A DNA stretch of 64,000 bases, taken from Rosa chinensis (Eukaryota > Streptophyta > Magnoliopsida > Rosales > Rosaceae). The notes under the pieces are model-generated. The model saw nothing but the letters and a program-made list of their open reading frames with translations. It did no database searches and was not told where the DNA came from. Shown here piece by piece: positions 10,883 to 23,071 of the stretch. The stretch lies in contig NC_037090.1 of NCBI RefSeq assembly GCF_002994745.2, positions 20,882,001-20,946,000 on the forward strand. Reading direction: 5' to 3'. The position numbers and the translations under genes were made by a program. Positions within the stretch are counted from its first letter, which is position 1; the number at the start of each line of letters is the position of its first letter.

Positions 10883-10976
10883 TATCTTTTGGTCTAATAT
10901 TAATTTTACTATGTTCACAACATAAATGTTGTCAGAATTGTAAAATGATTGATAATCTTTTAAATGATGCAGTTTT

Positions 10977-11400
10977 GAAGTAATTACTACAAATAGAACA
11001 AAAGTGAGTTGTTGGGGGTCGTAGTAAAATGTGTAGTAATTGTAGTAATCATTTCATTAATGATAAAAACATAAAGATTTACCATTGTGACAACAAATTT
11101 ATTATCACACTTGTTAAATTGTCCATAAACTAGTACATTAGTTTAGGTGGAGTAATTACTACAAATAGAACAAAAATTACAGTTTTTACATCAATTGACG
11201 TACGTGGATTATGGTAAATGCATGGTCATTGAAGTAATAATTTCATTTAATGATAAAAACATAAAGATTTACAACTCTGACAATAAATTTGTTGTCAAAC
11301 TTGTTAAATTGTCCATAAACTAGTACATAGGTTGTAGGTGGAGTAATTACTATAATTAGAACAAAAAATATCATTTTTATATCAATTGTTTTGTAGCTCA
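10977..11400. repeat. Two to three diverged tandem units of 170-190 bp
   Basis: GTAATTACTACAAATAGAACAAAA begins near 10978 and near 11151, and a diverged copy begins at 11342. GATAAAAACATAAAGATTTAC and TTGTTAAATTGTCCATAAACTAGTACAT recur in step. The sequence is A/T-rich and non-coding. Confidence 0.75.
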
Positions 11401-11990
11401 TGTTGGTCAACACATGGAAATTTTCAAATTGGCTAATAAAGCTATTTCGGGTAAGCCAACACATGAAAAAGTTCAAGTTGGCCAATAAGTGAGAAAATCC
11501 AAGTTGGCCAACAAAAGAGAGTAAGCCATCAAGGGAGTCAATTTTCAAGTTGGCTAAACTGAGGGAGAGTAAGCCAACAAATGAAAAAGCTCAAGTTAGC
11601 CAATAAGTGAGAAAATCCAAGTTGACCAACAAAAGAGAGTAAGCCATCAAGGGAGTCAATTTTCAAGTTGGCCAAACTGAGGGAGAGTAAGCCAACAAAT
11701 GAAAAAAAATATCACAAGAAAGCCAATTTGTTGCTCTTGTTGGCCAACACATGAAATACCTTAAGTTGGCCATTAAATGAGTGGCTAGTTGGAGCCAACA
11801 CATGAAAAATCTCAAGGAAGCCAACAAAGCTATTTAGGATAAACCAACTCATGAAAAGTTTCAAGTAGGCCAAAAATTTCCAAGTTGGCCAAAGTAAGGA
11901 GGAGTAAGCCAACAAGGGAGTTCAAATTTTTAAGTTGGCCAAATGCATGAGGAATTTCAAGTCAGCCAACTTAAAAGAAAGGGAGCCAAC
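11400..11990. repeat. AAGTTGGCCAA / GTAAGCCAAC satellite-like block
   Basis: A 118-bp unit starting GTAAGCCAAC is tandemly duplicated almost exactly (11451-11568 and 11569-11686). Around it, many shorter degenerate copies of CAAGTTGGCCAA, AAGCCAAC and CATGAAAAA continue to about 11990. It looks like a local minisatellite expansion and I see no coding content. Confidence 0.8.
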
Positions 11991-12092
11991 TCAAAATGAA
12001 AGTTGGCAACATTTGCATGGCCACTCGGACATAGCTAATGTGCATATAGTTATTGAGTGATTTCTAATTACAATGAGCCGCTCCACAAGTAA

Positions 12093-14784
12093 TGTTACAC
12101 CCCACATCTGATATACCTTTTTACTGAGTTACGTGAAATTCGTTATGGTTACCGTTCGCGGTTATAATTTTAACGTTTAGGGGGTGGTTAAAAATTGACT
12201 TTTTATGAGTTATTAATTTGAGAAAATTTCCTTCATGAAAGTTGTAGAGGGCGTTAAACCGAGCGTTTGCATATGTGGTACGTAAAAATCGGAGTTCGTA
12301 TGCAAAAGTTATGAGTGAAATACAAAAGTTACTGTTCATGGTAAAATTTGAATAAATATGGAAAGTTACCTGGGTAGGTTTCCAAAACCGGAAACCCACC
12401 CCTCTTTCTCTCTCCTCTCCCCCGACTCTTCCCCCTTTCCCTTCGGGTTTTCTTCCTCCCTCCAATTCTTCACTTTCCGGCCACCATCCGGCGTGCAACC
12501 GGTCACCACAGGGGCGCCTCAACCCACTCTTGACACCAATGACCTAGGATTTTGGAGTTTTGGCCATGAAATTCCGGATCGAAGCAAAGATTGCTCTGGC
12601 TGCAGTTTTGGGATTTCGCCGATTTCCGGCCATTCCGACCACCTCCGGCCACCAGGTTAGCATCGAAGGTTTGGTTTTTGATGGAGATCATTTCCCCTAA
12701 GGTAGTTCGTTCCAATTTGCATTGTAGTGATCGAATTGACAATTTTTCATTTCTAGGGTTCTTGAGGTTTTGGGGCATTTCTTCACCGGTTTGATTCGGC
12801 CACTTCGAGGTAAAATTGGATAATGTTGTAGTTGGGAAAATTGTTGGGCCTGTTGTGTAGATGCTAGTGCCGGACTTTGGTGGTCATCGGAGGTAGTGGT
12901 CGCCGGCGCGTGGACCCCACACTCCGCCACTGTAGGTGGTGCGTGGTGGCGCGTAGAGCTGCGTTTTAATTGTAGTTTTAATCCCATATACCCTATAACG
13001 ATTGTAGAATGTAATGCATGAAGTTTGGTGGAAATCGGAGGAATTACGAATTGAGTTTAATTGATTAATTATTGACTTTCGCGAATTCGATCGCCGATTT
13101 CCTTTCGGATTCACTTTAGATATTACATTGATGAAAGATTAATGTTGGAGTTAAGGATGGATGTTGTAGAGAGTTGATGAGTCGGATTTTAGGAAGGGGA
13201 ATGTTTTGAATTTCCAATTATAAGTATCGTAAAGTTAAAATTCCGTCATATGAATTATATATATTTATGAATGTTATTCGTATAGGACGAGAGGAGTCTC
13301 CATACGAGGAAAATACCGAGCGACGTCAGGATTGAGCATATATCGTGAGTGGACTTTTATTTTTCAAAGAAAATCAGCATGCATTTATTTAATTGGTTCC
13401 GAGCTTATAATTTGTTTATAGTATAAATTTCCCGAGTATATGGTTAATTTCAGGAAGGGTTTTGGTTATTTGGTTATTTGATTATTTGAAGATTTTATGG
13501 CGTGCGGGATCACGTCATTGGTTATGCCTATTTTTCCTTTATTTATTTATTTCCGGTATGATTTCCGGATTTATACTATTTATATTATACTTATATTCGG
13601 CGATTTGAGATTTCTATGAGATTCGATGAAATTAATCTTTATACTTATTTATATCCTATTTATTTTGATGATGAGATTATCTTGGCGTGTGGGACACGTC
13701 ATGGGAAATTCTTTTACGGGATATGGGGAAGCTTTATGTATTTGTGGTTTTACTTGGTTTTCGGGTTTCTTATGCCATACTTAGGGTGACTACTATCATT
13801 GCTAGCATTAATCTTCCGCCTTTGTGGCGAGGTGATGGGATCACCGAAGCCCTCCGCCTTTGTGGCGCTGGTTACTGTCTTTTTGACAGTAATTCTAAAG
13901 CCCAGTATCCTATCGCTACACATAGTGGCGTAAGGGTATATTACGGGAGTAATGGGAGTACTTTAGCCTGGGAGGCTATCACCCGAGCCTGGGTGGCTCA
14001 CTCGTATTTCTATCGTCTTCCCCTACTCTTTATACTATTTTCGACTAGCAGGGCTAGTCCGATTTATTTTAGCCAGCGGGGCTGGTTCTATTTCTTTGAG
14101 TATCGGAGTTTCCACCTTTTCTGTTATTCATATGTGACTAGCGGGGCTAGTCGGCCTTCAAGAGCGAAACTCCTCTTATTTTATTTTTGTTAATCATTGC
14201 ATGCATCGGGAGTTTTGATTGATATAAATGTGGAAAAGTATAAAATCCTTTTTCCTTTCAATTATTTATTTTTGTCCACTCACGCTAACGTTTTTATATA
14301 CTTTTCCCTGGGCCCTTCGGTTTCAAATGCCCAAATTGCAGTATTGCTGCTCGGTGTACGAGTGTGAGCCATAGTGACCGTACCTGCTTCCGCCATCACA
14401 TTCTGTAGGTTACCTGTTTAACCTACTGCACTCCTTGTCTATTTATATTCCTAGAATGCTCTGATTACTAAGGGATATGTGACCCAAACTTGTATGAATT
14501 ATATTTGAGGTCTACGACCTAACTTTGGTGATTGTAGTAACTTTTAACTTTTGGAGATTGTGTATGATGTTATTAGCTTTGAGATGGGATTGGTTGAATT
14601 TGGGAGCAGGGTGGCTCCAGGAGTTATGGTTGGATTATTAGAAGTGAATTTTGGTTTTCCGCAGGATTTTGGGTTATCCATTTTTAAGGGAGGTTATGCC
14701 AAAATTTTTGTTAAATCTCCTTTAAAGGTGGGTCCCGCAGGGCCACTTCGGATTCCAGGGTGGAATTCGGGGTGGGTCTTGTCA
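12093..14784 (+). mobile_element. Solo LTR, long (2.7 kb), probable Ty3/Gypsy, TSD AGTAA
   Basis: It starts TGTTACACCCCAC and ends GGGTGGGTCTTGTCA. The 5-bp duplication AGTAA lies at 12088-12092 and 14785-14789. No internal domain is present, so it is a solo LTR. It is related to the LTR at 961-3674 in opposite orientation. The interior has a CT-rich CTCTTTCTCTCTCCTCTCCCCC leader-like tract, then repeated GACTAGCGGGGCTAGTC palindromes and CCGCCTTTGTGGCG repeats near 13.8-14.15 kb. A 168-codon open frame at 13687-14193 runs through these repeats and has no known domain; I regard it as chance. Confidence 0.9.
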
Positions 14785-14789
14785 AGTAA

Positions 14790-16020
14790 TTTGGGCCGGT
14801 AGCTAGAAATGGTGGCCGGTGAATGAGTGGACATGTCAGTTGGTCCAAGATGAGTCAGACGAAGCTAGGCCTTTGGTTATCGGCCGGCCCGTAGTCATTG
14901 GTTTATTGTCTAAAAGCCCATTGGCCAATACTCTAATTGGTTTCCAACCCGAACTCAATTTAGAAAGATAATGGCCGATTGTCAGAGAGGCAGACGAAGC
15001 TAGGCCTTTGGTTATCGGCCGGCCCGTAGTCATTGGTTTATTGTCTAAAAGCCCATTGGCCAATACTCTAATTGGTTTCCAACCCGAACTCAACTTAGAA
15101 AGATAATGGCCGATTGTCAGAGAGGCCGATAAGCGATAAAGATGAAATTTGATCAAGTAGTATTTCAGTCGACTTGAAGTTCATGTCAGCCGATAAGGAG
15201 AGTTCAATCCAAGATAGCCTACTTCAAGATTAATTACAGCCGTTGATGACGACCATCAGAGCCAATCTAGATAGAGTCCAGCGTCAAGTTAGCCGACGAT
15301 AAGTATTGAAGCCGAATCAAGATAGAATCACTGAGCCAAGAGGAAGCTGAATTCCACTCAACTTCAAAGAGTCAAGAGATCACATCAAGTTGCAAAGCAG
15401 CCGATATAAATAGAAGCATCGACAGAAGACAACACACAACTCCAGAAACTCAAGCCATCAAGCTTTTCTTATTTCGTCTTACCTTTTGCTTAGGTAGAAT
15501 TTCCGTCTGTTTCCTTAGTTTATTTGCTCTGCTAGTTACAATCTCAGTTACTTTACCTTTCTTGTAGCCTAGTATCGATTTTGAATTGTTCTCTTTGTTT
15601 TCTTTCAAACAATAGTTAATAATTTGCAGCCATTCCAGTTTTTAGTTTCGTTGTTATTATCTTTTATTTGCTTCTTATTGTCTTTATGCTTTACTTGTTT
15701 GATCGTGTTATTTACTGTTCGTAGTCGCATAGTAGCTATTAATCTTATATTTACTCATACCCTCATGATCGTACCTAACTCACCCGACCTTCAGCCACCA
15801 AGTCCTTAATCTAGAGGCATCGAATCGCAGCCGAGAATAAGTTCCTTCCTCGGCTAACAATTGCTTGATAAGTCAGATCTATATCCACTACACCTACAGT
15901 TGCACACTTGGCCTTCTGGCCGTGTGCTGGCACGCTCCGCATCTATTCATCGAGAAGGACATTTGTTCCTTGATACCTCGGCTGTATAGGCCGAGGTGAT
16001 TTTCAGAGGCAACAAGTTTG
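14790..16020 (+). other. LTR-like promoter region with TATA box; borders not resolved
   Basis: TATAAATAG at 15405-15413 sits in a region rich in AGCCGATA and GCCGA words. It is followed by a C/A-rich, leader-like segment (GACAACACACAACTCCAGAAAC), a T-rich stretch and GGCACGCTCCGCATC. This resembles the U3-R-U5 order of a plant LTR. Candidate ends TGTCAG (about 14834) and GGCAACA (about 16017) lack a matching target duplication, so the call stays tentative. Confidence 0.3.
14856..15125. repeat. 135-bp tandem duplication, nearly identical copies
   Basis: Unit one (14856-14990) and unit two (14991-15125) both start CAGACGAAGCTAGGCC and differ at about one position (CTCAATTTAG versus CTCAACTTAG). 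The near identity means that the duplication is recent. Confidence 0.95.
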
Positions 16021-16774
16021 TGGTAAATTACGTCGACTGAAAGTAATTATAACTTCAACAATGGAAATTACACTATATATTACTTTAATTTCTCAAAGGA
16101 AAACTTCATTACACCAATGAGGACATACGTGGTTTTAGTCAAAATATAATGGTTTACCTATATGATAACACATTGTGGTAACATTTGTAATTTAGTTCAA
16201 AAAGCAATAATAACAAGTTGTACGTGAAGTAGTTACTACATCTATGACAAAGATTATCTATTTTTACATTAATGGTTGTGGTTGTCGTAAAATGCATGTA
16301 AAAAGAATTATATTTGGTTAAGGAAAGCACTTTTTTTTTTATTCAAGTTAAGGAAACTACTTGTGATATAATTAATTAGTAATAAAGACTATTTAACTAA
16401 TACTAATTTCGTGAGCCTAAGTTAGAAGGTTTTTGTTTTTAATATGGAAAAAATGTAATTGTCTATCGTGTAATTGTCAACTGATAATCAAGTATTAATC
16501 AAACATTAATTGGCTAATAATAAAATTAATTAGTAATAAAGGCTATTTAACTAATTACCTTAGTTAGAAGGTTTTTTTTAATTTTTTTTTCTTATAAAGG
16601 AAAAAATGTAATTGTCAATTGATAATTAATTAGCTAAGGGCTAAACAGGTTACCAAATTTTAAATATTTTGGACCATTGAATATATTATTAATCCAATGG
16701 TCCAAAATAATTAACAAAATGAGTGTATGGCAAACACCCAGGTACCTAAGAAAATTCTGATTTCTTATGAATTG
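16021..16774. repeat. A/T-rich non-coding stretch with an internal duplication
   Basis: ATTAATTAGTAATAAAG(A/G)CTATTTAACTAAT begins near 16371 and near 16530, each time followed by TTAGTTAGAAGGTTTTT and GGAAAAAATGTAATTGTC. This shows a diverged tandem duplication of roughly 150 bp. No gene is seen. Confidence 0.6.
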
Positions 16775-17571
16775 AACCAAGTGGGAACCCGACTCTCTCT
16801 CTAAACCTAGGGTTTTTCTTCAACGACAACCATCTCGTCCGATGGCGCACCTGCATCGGCGTGGGGTGCGTGCAGCTGAATGGGCTCCTCTGATTGTGGG
16901 ATGCAATGGGCAATAATGACGGTGATTACAGGGTGCGGCAGACGGTCCATGGTGGGTATAGCATCGGGGTATGGCTGTGGGGAAGAGAGATTGAGATCCA
17001 CTTTCCTCTGGCATCTTCGACGAGTGGATCGGTCAGAATTGGTGCATTTCGGCTCACCCTTTGTCCCAATTTTTGCACTGATCCAGTTGCGGTTGCTGAG
17101 TTCTATCTGATCGGAGTGGTGATTGATGATGGTTGAGTCTGGTTGGATTGGCAGGAGTGGGGTGGTGGTGCAGCGACGAAAGGGCCTTGTTCTTGGTTTC
17201 TTTTGTTAGGTGGATGGTGGAGCACGCGATCCAGGTTTACTTGGATGGCAACAGAGAGGCTGATAGGTGGAGATCATGGTGGGTGGGGTGTTGCTGGTGT
17301 GGCGACAGAGATTGTCAGTCAAGAGCGGCGGTGGGCTAGTGGTGGTGCGATTGGAACGGGTTTGCCATGGCAGTTTTGTTGCTACTAGTGCTTTAGGGCT
17401 TCGTTTTTTTTTTTTGTTGGTAATAAGACACTACAGGATGTGGCAGAGACAATCTCCTCTTCGTACTTCTAGTGGGTCGTTCCTATCTGGTTTTGGGTCA
17501 GCGAAAATGTCTAGCTGTGCATAGACGAGCATTAGTGGGTCGTTCCTATCTGGCTTTAGGTTGGAGGCGAT

Positions 17572-20560
17572 TGTACACCCCCGTACTTTTTATTGTTTAT
17601 TTTAATTTGTCATATAAAGTATGAAATTACGTATTCGTAAGGTACACAAGTATTCGTGCTTAGGTTAAGACTTTGAGGCCATTTAAAGGATTAAGAAATT
17701 AGAAAAAAAATCCAATTTGGGTCTAGAAAAGTATTTTTAAAGTATCGAGGCTTAGGACAAGCCCGGAAAATTTTCCCGAAAGGATTCGGTGAAGTATCGG
17801 AGAAATAAAGATGTTTGAAGAGGTAATTTTCGGAGTGGGCTTAAGGAAAATTAAGAGGAAAATGAAATAGGAGCAGCCCAAGCCCATTGGCCCAAAAGGA
17901 GGGGCAGATTGACTTTTCACAATTAAATTTGGGAGATGTATTTAAGGAACACATTCTCCAAACCCTAGCCTCAACCCACCTCATTTTTCATTTCAGCTCT
18001 CTCTCTCTACCCGAGAGCTTCTCTCTCCTCATTCTCGCCGGAAATCGCCGCCGCCGCCGTCGCCGGAACCTGGATTTCAACCAAAATTTCCAGATTTTCT
18101 CCTCTTCCTCCCCTCTTTGCATTTCTCCAACTAAAATCAAGAAATTTGGCCATTTAATCCTCCAAAAACCTTAGAACCCGAAGCTAAATTGGGGTTTTTT
18201 GTGATTTCTTCTTTCCAAGCTTAAATCAAGGTAATATCCCTCCTAATCTAGCCTCTATTTATCTGATCTACACCTATTTCTTCCTAAATCCAAGTTTTTG
18301 ATTTGGATTTGTGATTTTGTTTGCATGAATCCGATTTCTCCTTAAACCATGAAGCTAGGCTATGGGTTTGGCAAGGATTTGTGGTAAGGATCTATCCATG
18401 CAACCTTGTTTTCGAGTTTTTTTGGTTGAGATGTTGATGTTGGACGGATTTGTAGGTGAAGAAGGCCAAGGAGAAGGAATAGGCCGTGATTTTTGAAGAA
18501 GAAAGGGTAAAGAATGGGTTTTGGACAAACCCTAGAATTTTTGGAATTTATTTGGTTGATTTTGATTATGTTGAGCTATTGTTGTTGTTGTTGTTGGAAA
18601 AATTGTGAAAAATAGAGATTTGAGGATGGTTTAATTAGTAGGATTTTATTAGCCTAATTTTTTAAAGTGTTGGAATTTTGTTGTGGAAGATTTGGTGATT
18701 GTTGTTGTGTAGTTTTGGCCAAAAGAAAAAGAAAAGGAAGAAGAAAAGAAATGGATTTATTTTTAGAAGAAAAGGGAAGTAAAGAAAATGGTAAAAGTTG
18801 GATTAAATGAGTTTTTACTGTGGTAAAGTGGTAAAAAGTAAAGAAGGTGAAAGTAAAGGTAAATTCGGTAAAAAAAGGAGGTAAAAGGTAAAAGTGAAAG
18901 TGTGGAGGTAAAAGTCATGGTAAAAGTGAAAAAGTGAAAAATGAGAAAGTGAATGGGTAAAAGTAAAAGTAAAACTTTATTTATAATTATTTACTTATTT
19001 ATTTTTAATAAATAATAAATAATGGTAAATAAATGAATACTTTGGCAAAAGTCAGAAGTCAAAAGTCAACTCCGAGAGTTGACCAGGGTTGACTGATCTC
19101 GAAAAACATGAGGATCGACTCGACTTTGGTCTCTTGGATTGGCGAAAGTTTAGCGGAGCGATAAGGACGTTTTCCTTTTTAAGAAAGAAGTAGTTTCCCA
19201 AATTGGTAAAGGTTGAAAGAAATAATTAATGGCCTCATTGAAATAAAAATGATTTAGTGTGCGTGGTTACTTAAAGTTGATAATAATGTTTACCTGGATA
19301 ATTACTTACAAACTAAGTAATGGTTCAGGAAACATGATCGTTAGGGAAGCTTAAGCAAAAAGCATCAGAGTGTGGAGTACGCCAGCATTTTCCAGGTAGG
19401 GTGAGCTGTCCTTTCCTTTTTAGAGGCTTTTCGATATATGTGGAATGCTCTAGTATAATATTATGTTACCTGCAAGTATGTTTTTGGCTATTCATTAGTC
19501 GATGCCTCATGATACCTATGTTTTCATAACTGATGGTTGTTGATTGCGAAAACCGAGGCTAAACTTGCATGTTGAGATACTGTACCCTTTGTATGTTTGT
19601 GCTTGTGACCTGAAAGTGAATGGGACCTAGACGCGTAGATTCCTAGGGATCCCACGGTGTCGATAACAGTGAACCTCCGGAAGGGGCTGTGCTCCTATGT
19701 TTGTCGAGGAAAGGTGAGTACAGACAGTGAACCAGTCATAGGAGACTCAGAGCCAGGAAATGGACACTTTCGCTACTTGTAGCCATAAATACTATAGAGT
19801 TGTTGGCCGGTTCTCGAATGATGACGAACCAGGTTGGTCACCGATTTATTTTAGTTTAGCCGGCAGGTAAGTATCTCGGAGCTCCAAGATGTGTGAAGCA
19901 TGCTGCATATGATTTCCTGAAACGAAACAACTATGATTGTTTTTGTTTGCATTTGTTTTACTTGATTTTACAAATGCGAGCAACCTATATTCTAGTAGTT
20001 ATGTTTTACTTATAGTTTTCAAACCTAACTAAGGTTGGGTCGGCCCCTATTGGGCTAGCGAGGACGAAATGCTCACCCCTATATTTCAGGTTACAACGAG
20101 GTCATTCCGGACGATTTGGATTAGAAATGGGTCGTTGACTGAGTTCGTGCGTTGCTATTCCTGTTGCTTCAAGTTCTTCCTTTTGGTATTCCATCGATTT
20201 ACTCGCTTTTCTTTCAATGTTGAACTCTGTGAGGTCCGCCTACCTGGGAGCGCGCCTCACCCCTTTGTTTTATTGTTATTGTTGAACTCCTTTCATTTCA
20301 GTGTAAGCCCTAAGGTGCCGCAGTGCACTTGCCCACTTTATTTTTTTTTTAGCATTTCCAGACTTGTTAATTTGAGTATTGGGTTGTTGATTTAAAGTCC
20401 TTTTCAAGAAAGTTTTTCTTGGTCTCCTATTTTCTAAAAATTGTATTTTCAAAAAGGCCTTGTAGTATTAAGTTGGTAGGTGTACGGTACGTCTACGATG
20501 TATCGAGCTCCTATTGGCTTAATATTAAGGCACTGTGGTATACCCATTCGGGTTGCCACA
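17572..20560 (+). mobile_element. Solo LTR, 3.0 kb, TSD GCGAT, nested in the LINE-like unit
   Basis: It starts TGTACACCCCCGTAC and ends CGGGTTGCCACA. GCGAT is duplicated at 17567-17571 and 20561-20565. The interior carries a CT-rich leader-like tract with AAACCCTAG (about 17962), a long purine-rich run of degenerate GGTAAAAGT units (about 18720-18990), and GCTCACCCCTATATTTCAGG near 20070. No gag or pol domain is present. Long LTRs of this kind fit Gypsy chromoviruses, but the family is inferred only. Confidence 0.9.
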
Positions 20561-20818
20561 GCGATGGCGATTTGGAGCAGTTGTGGGTTAACAGTGTTGA
20601 CAATAGGGTGGTGACGGTGTTGGGTTTATTTTAGTCCCAGGTCTAAATGTCTGGCAATCTTTTTGGTCTGGTTTAGGTCACAACGAGTGTAGCCTTGGTC
20701 AATCAAAAGCTGGTCAGGTGAACTCTGGATGGCGAGTTAGTGTTGACACCAGTGAGTTGTCTAGTTTCAAGTTGATTCACTGCTCCTGCATTAGTTGTCA
20801 TTGCCATATTGTTGTAGT

Positions 20819-22313
20819 TGATAGCTAAATTTATAAGCTATTGATTTTCCTTATTCTCCTGCAAATATGTCAATTGTAATATAGAGAAATAAGGGTCTCC
20901 CGCAGAGGATTAAGTTAAACTAAAAGCTTCAACAAAAGTCACAAAACGTGACTGCAGTTCCTACTGAACAGCAGTCGAAAAACAAACTAAAATCCTAACC
21001 AAAACAACCCAGAAAAATTTGCAAATTTACAGAGACGTACTAGACACACAAGGCGTCCAACACACGAAATTTGGGAATTTTTGGAGTTTGTTTACTATGA
21101 GAATAAAATACGTTAAAACAGAGAACAGAAAGAAAAACGAAACTGAACAGATTTAAGATTGGTTGATATCAAGATGATGAAACTAGCTAGGAAGGAAGTA
21201 TCCACCTCCAACAATCACACACAACACACTTTGTCCAATTTACTTCCAATTAACTTAGTTGAAGACGCTCAGATTGGCTCGGTACGCTTGAACACAACCT
21301 ATTACCCTTTCTTACTTTGTACGCTAGGCAGGAAGTGCTCTACACCTAGACTGTTCCCAAGCAATGCAACCTAAAGGTACGTTTATTAGATTAAACATGC
21401 AGAGATCGTTAAGTTTGAAAAGAGTTTGAGCAATCACTAGGCATCGCAAATAACTTAGAGCCTTGCTAAACCTAGGGTTTTGCTTACTTGCTAGTGAAAA
21501 CTACCAATTACTTCTCTAGACAATTTGAGGAATCCACTATTGATCCAGGCATCAAACAATCAAAGTATTAGAACCCTAGCATGCATACTAAGTAGGCCTC
21601 CAAAGCATACAAACATAGAATTCATCAATGAGAAATCGGTAAACAAAACCTCAACTTTATTAATTGGAAAACAAATTGAATGTCAAAGCATGTTATGGAT
21701 CATGTTTAGGGGCTTCAACTGCCCCCTAACTACTGGAAATTTAGTTACACATAATGGGAATCAAAAACACAAAGGAGTTCATGGAGAAAGAAGAAGACAA
21801 CAAGAATCAGAAAATTGGAAACTACGGATCAGCGATCGATCTCGGAAATTCCAACGATCGATCATTTCTGGTATGGTTTTGCAGTCTTGCTTCTTCTTGA
21901 GCTCTGGTGCATCTAGGCTTCTTCGTATGTGAAATCCCCCTTTCTTGAACATCCAAGGAGAGATTTTATTCAGTTTGTAACCCTTTCCTTCTTTCCTTTT
22001 GGGACTCTAACTCCTTGATTAATGTTCTGATTGATTTAGGATACATTGACATCCTTCTATCCAATAGGAGCATCCAAGAGAATTAATTGCTGAATATCTT
22101 TTTCTCCATATTGCCTTAAGCTTCCTTGATTCATCAAGAGTCCACAATTCTCCATCAATTGCACATATCTCCTTCCTTTTGCTCTTATTTCTTTCCTTAC
22201 TTCGGAAAACCTAATAAACATAAAAACAACTAAATTAACCAGAAAATAAGATAAACTAACAAAGTAAATATGGGAATTAACAACATTATTATCGCATAAT
22301 TACGCTCCTATCA
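20819..22313. mobile_element. Solo LTR, 1.5 kb, TSD GTAGT, nested in the LINE-like unit
   Basis: It starts TGATAGCTAAATTT and ends CGCTCCTATCA, so the outer hexamers TGATAG are inverted. GTAGT is duplicated at 20814-20818 and 22314-22318. It belongs to the same family as the LTR at 32885-34727 (shared TGATA start and GCTCCTATCA end). No internal coding region is present. The 135-codon open frame at 21525-21932 lies within it and has no recognisable domain. Confidence 0.88.
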
Positions 22314-22475
22314 GTAGTGCAAGTTTGGAGTCTGGGTTTTTTTGGCCCCTTGAGTCAGTCATTATAGAGTTCCAGTGTGAAGTCTAGTGGTCGTTTCTGT
22401 GTAAGAGATGTTGCCTAAAACTCATTGTAAGCAGTTCATTATTAATGAAGTTCTTCTTGATCAAAAAAAAAATCC

Positions 22476-22892
22476 GGTTTCTTTATAGTAGGAAGTGAAA
22501 ACTGGAAAGATTAATTTGAGGTGTAACAACTTAAATTGGTCGTCAAATTGGGTTAGTGAAGGGGATTGATGAGATATCAAACACAAATGATGGAAGTCTA
22601 AACAGGTTTCAAGAAGACAATGATCATATATTCTGATTAGAAATAGCTAAATCAGAATCTACGTCCTTAAAACGAACAACAGTCTAATTCCGTCATTTGT
22701 TGTCCCTTTTCCATTGTACAATTCCATTGCACATCCAATTCCGTCCGATGTAGGAAAGCCATCCACATATACAATTTTCTTCGAAAATCCTTTCCCAACT
22801 CATAACAGTGATCGAATAACATTTCCCCCTTTTTTTTTCTTTTTTGATTCAAATGCGTAACCTATAATTTTCATTTCCCAATGAGACATACG
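22476..22892. other. Intergenic, nothing identified
   Basis: Mixed-composition sequence between the LINE-like unit and a MITE. I see no gene, repeat or RNA signal. Confidence 0.4.
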
Positions 22893-23071
22893 CTCCCTTT
22901 CACCTGGTCAGCTACTGACTAGGGATGATTTGCTCACTTACCGTCCGATTGAAATCAGACGGTTGACAGGTATCTGGATTTGGAGAGATGAGATTTGTCA
23001 ACCATTCGATTTCAATCGAACGGTAAGTGAGCAAATCATCCCTGGTCAGTAGCTGACCAGGTGAACGGGAC
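22893..23071. mobile_element. MITE with about 75-bp terminal inverted repeats
   Basis: The left arm starts CTCCCTTTCACCTGGTCAGC and the right arm is its reverse complement with few changes (GCTGACCAGGTGAACGGGAC). Pairing continues through GGGATGATTTGCTCACTTACCG and the CGATTGAAATC segment, leaving only a short loop. A clear target duplication was not found, so the superfamily is open. Confidence 0.8.

Larger units (their letters stand above)
16775..22475 (+). mobile_element. LINE-like retroposon split by two solo LTRs
   Basis: Removing the two nested LTRs leaves about 1.2 kb. It begins near GGGAACCCGACTCTCTCTCT / AAACCTAGGGTTTTT and ends AATGAAGTTCTTCTTGATC followed by ten A residues, a typical plant LINE 3' end. 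The 5' start resembles that of the retroposon at 9899-10882. A diverged duplication (TCTGATTTCTTAT before, TCCGGTTTCTTTAT after) may be the target site. Two copies of AGTGGGTCGTTCCTATCTGG lie at about 17471 and 17533. There is no long reading frame, so it is internally deleted or non-autonomous. Confidence 0.6.

Noticed and set aside
13687..14193. 168-codon open frame
   Set aside because: It lies inside a solo LTR with defined ends, runs through palindromic CTAG repeats and shows no domain.
14536..14540. AGTAA as the right target duplication of the 12-kb LTR
   Set aside because: The base pair before it is GT, not CA. The later AGTAA at 14785 follows GTCA and gives proper TG...CA ends.
14834..16023. 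A seventh LTR between TGTCAG and GGCAACA
   Set aside because: The 5-bp flanks (GGACA and AGTTT) do not match, so only an LTR-like promoter region is reported.
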